Source: Holophagales bacterium (GTDB lineage: Bacteria > Acidobacteriota > Holophagae > Holophagales > Holophagaceae). From it: a stretch of DNA of 8,182 nucleotides. The stretch is from positions 1 through 8,182 of the forward strand of contig JAIRRD010000077.1 in NCBI GenBank assembly GCA_031256155.1, written 5' to 3'. Positions 1 to 5,940 of the stretch are shown here, piece after piece. Below the pieces are notes generated by a model. That model was not told the origin of the DNA, did not search any database, and saw nothing but the letters and a program-made list of their open reading frames with translations. Position 1 is the first letter of the stretch, and each line of letters starts with the position of its first letter. Made by a program: the position numbers and the translations under genes.

Positions 1-1119
1 TATTTTCCTGCCCCCAATTCTTATACAGGGCAGGACATGGTGGAATTTCATTTGCATGGGAACCCACGATTGGTCAGGCGTTTTCTGGAATATCTGGGCA
101 AAACAGGCATCCGCTTGGCTCAGCCTGGAGAATTTACAAAGCGCGCTTTGTTGAATGACAAACAAGACCTTTTGGGCGTTGAGGCACTTCAAGACCTCAT
201 GGGCGCGGCCACAGACACACAAGTAAGGCAAGCCCAGGCCAGAGCTGGCAAGACGCCCGCCTGGATTCAGGAAGCAAAAGACAAAATCGCGTTTTGGACA
301 GCTCAGGCTGAAGCCAGTATTGATTATGGAGAAGACGAAGACATCAATTTGGAATTAAACGCCTTAAAAAAGGACGCTTCCGAATTGAACGCGATGTTCC
401 ACGTGGAACAAAAGCGATCTGACTCAGCACACTGGCTTCGCGATGGAATCAAAATGGCCATAGTCGGCAGACCAAATGCGGGCAAAAGCACACTCTTTAA
501 TGCTTTAGCCGGTGAGGACAGGGCAATAGTGACTGAATTACCTGGTACAACAAGGGATGTTCTGGAAATTCAGTGTGAATGGGCCGGGTTGCCATTACAT
601 TTATTTGACACCGCCGGTTTGAGACACACAGAGGACCCGCTTGAGCGTCTTGGAATTGCCCGCGTTGAACCTGTGCTTGAGCGCGTGGATATAATACTTC
701 ACTTAGTGCCAGCGCCCGATAAAGCACCTGACACGGAAATATTGAAGCGTTTGTTGCCCTACCGTGAAAAAACTATTGTAGTTCGCAATCAATGTGATTT
801 AGCTGTTTGTGATGGAATTTGTATTTCTGCCCTGAACGGCATTCTTGAGCCCTTGGAAAAAGCACTAAAACAGCGCTTTTTAGAGGAATTTGCCCCGGAT
901 GCCTGCCTGGGGGCCCTTGCCACAGAACGTCAGCGGGAATTGCTTGCGGATCTAATTAAACAAATGAATCTGATAACGGATTTGCCTGACAACTGCCCCG
1001 CCGAGCTTCCCGCCAGTGTCCTCCAGGGCGTATGGGGTCTCCTGTCGCGCCTGACAGGCGAAGACAGAGCCGACATGGTACTGAATGCTATGTTTTCGAG
1101 TTTTTGTTTGGGGAAATAG
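1..1119 (+). CDS. mnmE: tRNA uridine-5-carboxymethylaminomethyl modification GTPase MnmE (5' end outside window)
   Basis: MnmE works with MnmG to put the (carboxymethyl)aminomethyl group on C5 of the wobble uridine (U34) of several tRNAs; it binds a formyl-tetrahydrofolate-type cofactor and hydrolyses GTP. The reading frame is open from base 1 and enters with the conserved N-terminal segment APNSYTGQD, so the true start lies upstream and, compared with the roughly 454-residue E. coli protein, about 65-70 residues are missing. In the visible 372 residues the G domain shows GRPNAGKS (P-loop, 156-163), PGTTRD (181-186) and DTAGLR (203-208). The guanine-specificity motif is NQCD (263-266) instead of the usual NKxD. 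The protein ends in the family's C-terminal FCLGK with its conserved cysteine. A parS-like palindrome lies in the codons for MFHVEQ, just before the G domain. Family assignment is secure. Confidence 0.97.
   Translation, partial: YFPAPNSYTGQDMVEFHLHGNPRLVRRFLEYLGKTGIRLAQPGEFTKRALLNDKQDLLGVEALQDLMGAATDTQVRQAQARAGKTPAWIQEAKDKIAFWTAQAEASIDYGEDEDINLELNALKKDASELNAMFHVEQKRSDSAHWLRDGIKMAIVGRPNAGKSTLFNALAGEDRAIVTELPGTTRDVLEIQCEWAGLPLHLFDTAGLRHTEDPLERLGIARVEPVLERVDIILHLVPAPDKAPDTEILKRLLPYREKTIVVRNQCDLAVCDGICISALNGILEPLEKALKQRFLEEFAPDACLGALATERQRELLADLIKQMNLITDLPDNCPAELPASVLQGVWGLLSRLTGEDRADMVLNAMFSSFCLGK
395..410. promoter_or_regulatory. parS: parS-like ParB-binding centromere site inside mnmE
   Basis: The sequence TGTTCCACGTGGAACA is a perfect 16-bp palindrome. 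It matches the chromosomal parS consensus (TGTTTCACGTGAAACA and the Pseudomonas-type variant TGTTCCACGTGGAAC). ParB loads at parS, spreads as a clamp and works with ParA and SMC to segregate newly replicated origins. parS sites cluster near oriC, and mnmE is commonly an origin-proximal gene next to mnmG, rsmG, parA and parB, which fits. The site is read through as codons for MFHVEQ, in the linker before the MnmE G domain. The match is seen directly; ParB binding is inferred. Confidence 0.85.
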
Positions 1120-1227
1120 GGATTGAGCCACTTACAAAACTTCAGTCGTAACAACCGGGCATGTATCGCCTACGCCTCCCATTGCGTTCCCCGTCTGTCG
1201 GCGGTTTGCTCCATTACGATGCAGTCT

Positions 1228-1245
1228 CGCGCATCCGCGCGTTTT
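1228..1245 (+). terminator. possible weak intrinsic terminator after mnmE
   Basis: CGCGC (1228-1232), a four-base loop ATCC, and GCGCG (1237-1241) form a five-pair all-GC stem followed directly by TTTT (1242-1245). It lies about 110 bp after the mnmE stop in the same direction. The stem and the T run are both short, and its 3' arm overlaps the outermost pair of the next hairpin, so the two folds compete. Low to moderate confidence. Confidence 0.35.
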
Positions 1246-1281
1246 ACTTGTGTAGCATTGCTATGCTCCACAAGTAAAACG
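1240..1281. repeat. 42-nt near-perfect inverted repeat
   Basis: Arms 1240-1252 and 1269-1281 are perfectly complementary over 13 bp (CGTTTTACTTGTG and CACAAGTAAAACG). After one mismatch (T1253/C1268) the inner arms AGCAT (1254-1258) and ATGCT (1263-1267) pair as well, leaving a four-base loop. The stem is therefore 18 pairs with one mismatch. No T run follows on either strand, so it is not a standard intrinsic terminator. It may be an RNA-stabilising hairpin, a repetitive extragenic palindrome or the end of a small mobile element. Confidence 0.8.
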
Positions 1282-1304
1282 ACTATAGTATTTGCAAACA
1301 AATC

Positions 1305-1333
1305 TTGACATAGCGATTCAACTACAATAAGTT
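1305..1333 (+). promoter_or_regulatory. candidate promoter for the lipoprotein gene
   Basis: A perfect -35 consensus TTGACA occurs at 1305-1310; at a 17-bp spacing the only -10 candidate is TAAGTT (1328-1333), a three-of-six match. The -10 position lies inside an 8-bp inverted repeat, ATTCAACT (1316-1323) and AGTTGAAT (1330-1337), which could be an operator or simply chance. Transcription from here would give a leader of about 90 nt able to form the downstream hairpins. The weak -10 keeps confidence low. Confidence 0.3.
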
Positions 1334-1346
1334 GAATTACTATACC

Positions 1347-1422
1347 AATTTTCGCTTGTATTGCTCGCCTAGCGGCGGGCAGAGCCGAATGCGGTCTGGT
1401 TTGCAAGTGAAAATTGCCGCAT
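1347..1422. repeat. overlapping inverted repeats in the lipoprotein leader
   Basis: AATTTTCGCTTG (1347-1358) and CAAGTGAAAATT (1404-1415) are complementary at 11 of 12 positions and enclose a GC-rich small stem (GCTCGCC 1363-1369 with GGCGGGC 1374-1380, one G-T pair). A second pair, ATGCGG (1389-1394) and CCGCAT (1417-1422), crosses the first pairing, so not all can form at once. The 3' arm ends one base before the GAGGT ribosome binding site at 1423-1427. The position suggests a structured leader that could affect translation, but no known riboswitch class is recognised. Confidence 0.45.
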
Positions 1423-1431
1423 GAGGTAAAA

Positions 1432-2088
1432 ATGAAACTACATTTGCCAATCATCATAATCCCCGCCTTGCTTTTCACCTTATCCGCCTGCAAGTCGGAA
1501 CAGGACGAAGCAGCGGCCGCCTGGCTGAAAACCGCTACTGAACAGGTTGAAAAGGTGACAGCCCTGTTGAAAGAAAATGACCTTTCACCCAAGTTCGATG
1601 TATCGAACCCGGACTCTGAGCCGTATTACGAGGTGATGAAAAAAGACATGAACAAGTTAAAAGCGGGGCCTGTCAGAGCCGAAAAGAAAAAAGCTCTCAA
1701 AGACATAAAAGAATTTGTCAAAGCCTTTGGCGGTGATGCCAAAGACATAAAGAAAGAGCAAGACTCCTACCTGCCGGGGTGGAGACAGAATATGCGAACC
1801 CATATAATCGAAAACCAAAAAATATTTGCGTTGAATTGCGATATAAATTCCGGTCGTCCCGCCGCCATAGAGAAAGCAGAGCGGGAGGTAGGCAGTCCAG
1901 AGATAGAGTGGCTGCTGACAGACCGGAATGCGGTGCGGGCTAAGTTCAACGCAAGGATGACTGAACAAGGTTACGTGATGAACGAATCAAAAGAGTGGGA
2001 ACCAACAGATAAGACTAAGGCGGCCTACTTAAAAGTGCATGACTACATCTGGAATGTGGTAATTCCGGCGATAGAGATGAAATTATAG
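1432..2088 (+). CDS. predicted lipoprotein of unknown function
   Basis: The 218-residue product starts MKLHLPIIIIPALLFTLSAC: a basic N-terminus, a hydrophobic stretch and lipobox L-S-A-C with the modifiable cysteine at residue 20. Signal peptidase II would be expected to cleave before C20, leaving a protein lipidated and anchored in a membrane. The ATG at 1432 is preferred over an in-frame TTG at 1414 because GAGGT (1423-1427) stands four bases upstream and the lipoprotein signal begins exactly there. The mature part is hydrophilic, rich in Lys, Glu and Ala, probably mostly helical, with no catalytic motif or family that I recognise; only one other cysteine is visible after the lipobox (in LNCDI). 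It sits alone between mnmE and mrr. The stop codon lies in the left arm of a large palindrome. The gene is convincing; the function is unknown. Confidence 0.85.
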   Translation: MKLHLPIIIIPALLFTLSACKSEQDEAAAAWLKTATEQVEKVTALLKENDLSPKFDVSNPDSEPYYEVMKKDMNKLKAGPVRAEKKKALKDIKEFVKAFGGDAKDIKKEQDSYLPGWRQNMRTHIIENQKIFALNCDINSGRPAAIEKAEREVGSPEIEWLLTDRNAVRAKFNARMTEQGYVMNESKEWEPTDKTKAAYLKVHDYIWNVVIPAIEMKL

Positions 2089-2138
2089 CTGTTCAATATC
2101 AAAATCGCATTCCGCGATTTTGATATTGAACAGCTATA
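2084..2138. repeat. 25-bp perfect inverted repeat between lipoprotein gene and mrr
   Basis: Positions 2084-2108 and 2114-2138 are perfectly complementary over 25 bp around the five-base loop ATTCC. The left arm includes the TAG stop of the lipoprotein gene (2086-2088); the right arm ends 20 bp before the mrr start. The stem is mostly A/T with a GCGAT-type core, and no T run follows on either strand, so it is not a textbook intrinsic terminator. It could end or stabilise transcripts in both directions, bind a dimeric protein, or be a palindromic mobile-element remnant. TATACT (2135-2140), which overlaps the right arm, resembles a -10 box for mrr, but no matching -35 is seen. Confidence 0.9.
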
Positions 2139-2158
2139 CTAAACACGTAGGCGGGAAA

Positions 2159-3073
2159 ATGGCTATTCCAAAGTATCATGAAATCTATAAAGAAATTCTT
2201 ATCGCCTTATCTGACGGCGATATTCACAGCATTGACAGCGTTCGTAATTCAGTTGCCGATCAGAAGGGCGTAACTGCGAGTGAGCGCACAATTTTGCTTG
2301 ATAGTGGTACAAGGCCTGTTTTTGACGACCGTATTGGGTGGGCACGCACATACTTGAAAGCGGCAGGTCTTGTCGATTATCCTCGGCGCGGATTCACCCG
2401 GATAACCGAAGAGGGCAAGAGTGTACTAACAGCTAATCCCACCTTGATTGATAACGCTTTTCTCCGTAAGTATGAATCGTTCTGTGAATTCAATTTGAGG
2501 GAAAAACCTAACGCTTCGGCAACTATGAAATCGGTTATTAACGATACGCAGGATAACACAACGCCCACAGAGAGAATGGGAATAGCTTTCGCCGAAATAA
2601 ACTCATCGCTCGGAGATGAAATCCTATCCGAGATTATGAGCCAATCACCTCGCTTTTTCGAGATACTGGTGGTTAAGTTACTCGTCAAAATGGGTTACGG
2701 TGGCGCGTTGGGCGACAATGCGGGGCAGGTAACCCCTATAAGCGGCGATGATGGTATTGACGGCTTTATACGCGAGGACAAGCTTGGATTCAGTAATATC
2801 TATATCCAAGCAAAGCGTTGGAATATAGAACGCACAGTAAATCGGCCTGATATTCAAGCATTTGTTGGAGCAATAGCAAATAAGGCTGGAAAGGGGCTGT
2901 TTATCACAACAGCTTCGTTCTCGGACGGGGCAAAGCAATGTGCGCGTGAAAATCACGTTGTTTTAATTGACGGTAATCGTCTTACAACGCTTATGATTGA
3001 GTATGGCATTGGCGTATCTACCACACAGACATACGAAATCAAAAAGCTTGATTCGGACTTTTTTACTGATTAA
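2159..3073 (+). CDS. mrr: Mrr-type methylation-dependent restriction endonuclease
   Basis: Mrr is a type IV restriction enzyme that cuts foreign DNA carrying methylated bases and needs no partner methylase. The 304-residue product equals E. coli Mrr in length and has the same design. The N-terminal winged-helix DNA-binding domain (about residues 1-95, beginning MAIPKYHEIYKEIL and including FDDRIGWARTYLKAAGL) is followed by a linker and the Mrr catalytic domain from about 160. The PD-(D/E)xK-like nuclease core shows FFEILVVKLLVKMGYGG (167-182), GDDGIDG (196-202, catalytic Asp) and QAKRW (217-221, catalytic Gln/Lys), then NRPDIQAFVGA and GLFITTASFS. The ATG at 2159 is chosen over a TTG at 2120 because the homologous protein begins there and AGG-rich bases at 2149-2155 precede it. 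No methylase or specificity subunit is adjacent. It converges on the DUF116 gene with a 20-bp gap and no visible terminator. Confidence 0.93.
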   Translation: MAIPKYHEIYKEILIALSDGDIHSIDSVRNSVADQKGVTASERTILLDSGTRPVFDDRIGWARTYLKAAGLVDYPRRGFTRITEEGKSVLTANPTLIDNAFLRKYESFCEFNLREKPNASATMKSVINDTQDNTTPTERMGIAFAEINSSLGDEILSEIMSQSPRFFEILVVKLLVKMGYGGALGDNAGQVTPISGDDGIDGFIREDKLGFSNIYIQAKRWNIERTVNRPDIQAFVGAIANKAGKGLFITTASFSDGAKQCARENHVVLIDGNRLTTLMIEYGIGVSTTQTYEIKKLDSDFFTD

Positions 3074-3093
3074 GTAGTTTGAAAGAGCGTTGA

Positions 3094-3849
3094 CTATATA
3101 TCCCATGTTCCCGTATTTATTTGCAACGGTTGAATTTTTGAAGTTGACCGCAGTTCCGCAAATGTGATCATGGCTTGGGATAGGCGGTGGAAGTCAAAGG
3201 TTGTATCCACGCACATTCCATGCGGCATTTCAAGAGGAATGGTGTAAGAAGGTATCTCGGAAAGTTTGGTCACACCCTTTACCAGCCTATCAGGGCAGGC
3301 AATTGCAATAATAAGGCTCGGGCGTGATTTCCGCGCTTCCGCATATGCGGCACGACTGCGGGGTGAAATCCTCACGTCCCAGTTGTATTTTAATGCCGCC
3401 GTTGCGGCGTTCTCCACTACGCATTTGCCGCATCTGAAACAGGATTGGAGATTTTCCACAACATGAGACTTACACTTGGTTAGTTGAATACAATGGGGAA
3501 GCAGGAGTATGACTTTGTGGGCTTTTTTTGCTGAAAGTGCACTGGATACGCGCCTGTTATTCCAGGCACAGAAAGATCGGAGCCAGGGATCTTCTAAGTT
3601 TATGGATTTAAAAAGAGGACGCAAAACCTGGAGCCAATAGCCATCCCAACGAATAGTTGTCTGTCGGTTGACCAAGTATGAACCGCCGGTGCCGAAGGTA
3701 GCTACTGCTTCCGCCGCCAGGGCCACAGCGGCGAGCAATGCCCAGCCTAGTGAGGCCGGATAAATCCATATGACCATTAATGACAGAGCAATGCCAATCA
3801 GCGGGATGCCTCGGCGAAACATCAGAAAAAATGTTGGTGTCGTATTCAT
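3094..3849 (-). CDS. membrane-anchored DUF116 family protein, cysteine-rich
   Basis: The 251-residue product has two hydrophobic segments near its N-terminus (about 14-31 and 33-52), which should anchor it in the inner membrane, followed by a soluble domain with the hallmarks of DUF116. These are LLLPHCIQLTKC (116-126), CFRCGKC (137-143), IAIACPDRLVKGV (181-193) and PHGMCVDTTFDF (209-220). The cysteines at 120, 126, 137, 140, 143, 185 and 213 could hold an iron-sulfur cluster or another metal; this is inferred from their pattern. The biochemical function of DUF116 is not established as far as I know. The ATG lies 21 bp after the uvrB stop in the same direction, suggesting co-transcription, although no good Shine-Dalgarno precedes it. 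An internal start at residue 10 would keep the membrane segments. Family call is strong, role unknown. Confidence 0.88.
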   Translation of the reverse strand: MNTTPTFFLMFRRGIPLIGIALSLMVIWIYPASLGWALLAAVALAAEAVATFGTGGSYLVNRQTTIRWDGYWLQVLRPLFKSINLEDPWLRSFCAWNNRRVSSALSAKKAHKVILLLPHCIQLTKCKSHVVENLQSCFRCGKCVVENAATAALKYNWDVRISPRSRAAYAEARKSRPSLIIAIACPDRLVKGVTKLSEIPSYTIPLEMPHGMCVDTTFDFHRLSQAMITFAELRSTSKIQPLQINTGTWDI

Positions 3850-3870
3850 TGGATTTTGTGATTCATTGGT

Positions 3871-5886
3871 TCAAATTTTTAGAGCCATCAATCTGTCCCT
3901 TCTGGCTCTTAATATCCTATCTCTTAATTCGGCGGCGTCTTCAAATTCCATTCTGGAAGCGTGGCGTTGCATTTGTGTTTCAAGTTTTTTGACCTCGCGT
4001 TCAAATTCAGTGTCAGTCAGGTACAGCAACGGTTCTTCAGCGGCAGCGTCTTCTTTTGGAACATTAATAAATTCGCGGGCCAGAGCTTCTCCAAGCACGT
4101 CATTAATATTTTTACGTATGGTTTCCGGCGTGATTCCGTGAAAAGTATTATATTCAAGCTGTTTAACGCGACGGCGGTTGGTTTCAAACATGGCGGTCTT
4201 CATTGAGCCAGTAATATTGTCGGCATATAAGATGGCCTTACCCCTCACATTGCGTGCCGCTCGGCCAATTGTTTGAATCAGGCTCCGATGGTTGCGCAGA
4301 AAACCCTCTTTATCTGCGTCTAAAATCGCTACCAAACTTACTTCGGGCAGATCAAGCCCTTCTCGGAGTAAGTTGATGCCAATTAGTACATCTATTGTCC
4401 CTCTGCGTAAATTTTTCAGTAGTTCCACGCGCTCCAATGTATCTATTTCGCTGTGCAGGTACTCCGCTTTAATGCCAATTTCACGGTAGTAGGCTGTGAG
4501 CTGCTCGGCCAGTTTTTTTGTGAGTGTGGTGACCAAAACCCGTTCATCTCTTTCCACTCGTTGACGTATTTCTTCCAGAAGGTCATCAACCTGTGTTGCC
4601 ACGGGTCTAACTTCGACTTCGGGGTCAACAAGGCCGGTGGGCCGCACTACCTGTTCAACAACAGTACCGCAGGATTGAGTCAGTTCGTAATCTCCGGGGG
4701 TGGCACTTACATATACAACCTGATTGACACGTTTTTCAAACTCTTCAAATTTCAGCGGACGGTTATCCAAAGCTGCTGGCAGACGGAATCCGTACTCCAC
4801 CAGTGTGCGCTTGCGAGTTTGGTCTCCATTGTACATACCGTGGAGCTGTCCTGTTGCCACATGACTTTCGTCCATAAAGAGAATGAAATCTTCTGGAAAA
4901 TAATCCAACAATGTATGCGGCGGCTCCCCCGGCGCTCTGCCATCCAGGTAACGGCTGTAGTTTTCTATGCCTGAGCAGTAGCCCATTTCCTTCATCATTT
5001 CGATGTCGTAAATAGTGCGCTGGTGCAGGCGCTGTAACTCAACAATCTTCCCTTCTGAACGAAATTCGGCTTCGCGCAGTTCCAAATCAGCCTTTACCTG
5101 ATGAATGGCGTGTTTCAGCTTGTCCTCTGGTGTGACATAGTGGGACTTTGGCCAGACAGTCAATGATTCAAGTCTTTCAATTACTGTCCCCCTCAGTGGG
5201 TCAAATGTGGAGAGACGCTCAATTTCATCGCCCAGGAGTTCTACGCGATAGGCCGTGTCTTCATATGCGGGATATATCTCCACTACATCGCCTCTGACGC
5301 GAAAAACGCCAGGCTCAAACGCAATTTGATTTCTTGTATATTGAATCGCCACTAGGTCGCGCAATAGCATTGATCTGTCTTTAGTTTCACCAACGCTGAG
5401 GCGTACGCTCAAGTCCAGATAGCTGCTGGGATCGCCCAGGCCGTAAATACAACTGACTGAAGCCACAACAATAGTATCCCGCCGCTCCAGTAGGCAGCGA
5501 GTTGCGCTGAGGCGTAACTTTTCAAGCTCCTCATTAATTTTCGCGTCCTTTTCTATAAACAAATCCCGCTCGGGGACATAGGCTTCCGGCTGATAGTAAT
5601 CATAGTAGCTGACAAAATATTCAACAGCGTTTTCTGGAAAAAATTGTTTAAACTCCGCAAACAACTGGGCTGCCAAGGTCTTGTTCGGCGCGAATATCAA
5701 CGCGGGGCGATTCAAACGGTTGATTGCCGAAGCCATTGTGAATGTCTTGCCGGAACCCGTAACGCCCAAAAGCGTTTGAAAACGATCGCCAGCATCTACT
5801 CCAGCCACCAACTGATTTATGGCTTCCGGTTGATCGCCTGCCGGGGAGTAGGGACTGACTAGTTTAAATGGTATGGCTTTAGACAT
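3871..5886 (-). CDS. uvrB: excinuclease ABC subunit B (UvrB)
   Basis: UvrB is the damage-verifying helicase-like subunit of nucleotide excision repair: UvrA loads it on DNA, it checks the lesion, then recruits UvrC for dual incision. The product is 671 residues, near E. coli UvrB (673), and looks complete. Motifs in order: GVTGSGKT Walker A (41-48), the beta-hairpin region [13 protein letters not shown] (93-105) that inserts between DNA strands, [16 protein letters not shown] (302-317), DESH Walker B (339-342), YVSATPG, and QTIGRAARN (motif VI). The C-terminal UVR motif ([14 protein letters not shown]...FEDAAELRD) contacts UvrC. AAGGG stands about seven bases before the ATG. It is 54 bp downstream of fabF with no strong terminator between, so read-through from acpP-fabF is plausible. 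No obvious LexA-type operator was recognised, though consensus varies by phylum. Confidence 0.98.
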   Translation of the reverse strand: MSKAIPFKLVSPYSPAGDQPEAINQLVAGVDAGDRFQTLLGVTGSGKTFTMASAINRLNRPALIFAPNKTLAAQLFAEFKQFFPENAVEYFVSYYDYYQPEAYVPERDLFIEKDAKINEELEKLRLSATRCLLERRDTIVVASVSCIYGLGDPSSYLDLSVRLSVGETKDRSMLLRDLVAIQYTRNQIAFEPGVFRVRGDVVEIYPAYEDTAYRVELLGDEIERLSTFDPLRGTVIERLESLTVWPKSHYVTPEDKLKHAIHQVKADLELREAEFRSEGKIVELQRLHQRTIYDIEMMKEMGYCSGIENYSRYLDGRAPGEPPHTLLDYFPEDFILFMDESHVATGQLHGMYNGDQTRKRTLVEYGFRLPAALDNRPLKFEEFEKRVNQVVYVSATPGDYELTQSCGTVVEQVVRPTGLVDPEVEVRPVATQVDDLLEEIRQRVERDERVLVTTLTKKLAEQLTAYYREIGIKAEYLHSEIDTLERVELLKNLRRGTIDVLIGINLLREGLDLPEVSLVAILDADKEGFLRNHRSLIQTIGRAARNVRGKAILYADNITGSMKTAMFETNRRRVKQLEYNTFHGITPETIRKNINDVLGEALAREFINVPKEDAAAEEPLLYLTDTEFEREVKKLETQMQRHASRMEFEDAAELRDRILRARRDRLMALKI

Positions 5887-5940
5887 TTTTTGCCCTTTTT
5901 CACCAGCCTCTTTTTGGGTCAGTATTCCACCGTTTCGGCA

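Larger units (their letters stand above)
1120..1431. other. hairpin-rich intergenic region without a credible gene
   Basis: No reading frame here has recognisable protein features; those present lack convincing ribosome binding sites or run through the structured DNA. What it does hold is a series of inverted repeats: a GC-rich stem at 1228-1241, a 42-nt hairpin at 1240-1281, an 8-bp inverted repeat at 1316-1337, a short GC-rich stem at 1363-1380 (one G-T pair), and wider paired arms at 1347-1358/1404-1415 and 1389-1394/1417-1422. It probably contains the mnmE transcription end and the start region of the lipoprotein gene. A degenerate mobile or repetitive element or an unrecognised structured RNA is also possible. 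Confidence 0.6.

Noticed and set aside
1123..1308. Open frame of 61 codons after mnmE
   Set aside because: It begins at a poor start without a ribosome binding site, reads straight through both hairpins, and its protein has low-complexity, non-conserved character.
1170..1592. 140-codon minus-strand open frame
   Set aside because: It overlaps the lipoprotein start antisense and the hairpin region; the lipoprotein has signal peptide and ribosome binding site support, this one has neither. Part of it could still be a translated repeat element, which a genome search would show.
2120..2158. Extended mrr start at TTG 2120
   Set aside because: It lies within the palindrome arm, adds 13 residues that the E. 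coli-type protein lacks, and a start with upstream purines exists at ATG 2159.
1120..3073. Insertion sequence or integron cassette
   Set aside because: No transposase, integrase, terminal inverted repeats flanking the whole segment, or target-site duplication could be identified by eye; the inverted repeats present are local hairpins.
4763..4771. DnaA-box-like TTATCCAAA
   Set aside because: Eight of nine match to TTATCCACA but single, inside uvrB coding sequence, with no cluster or AT-rich unwinding region, so not evidence for an origin here.
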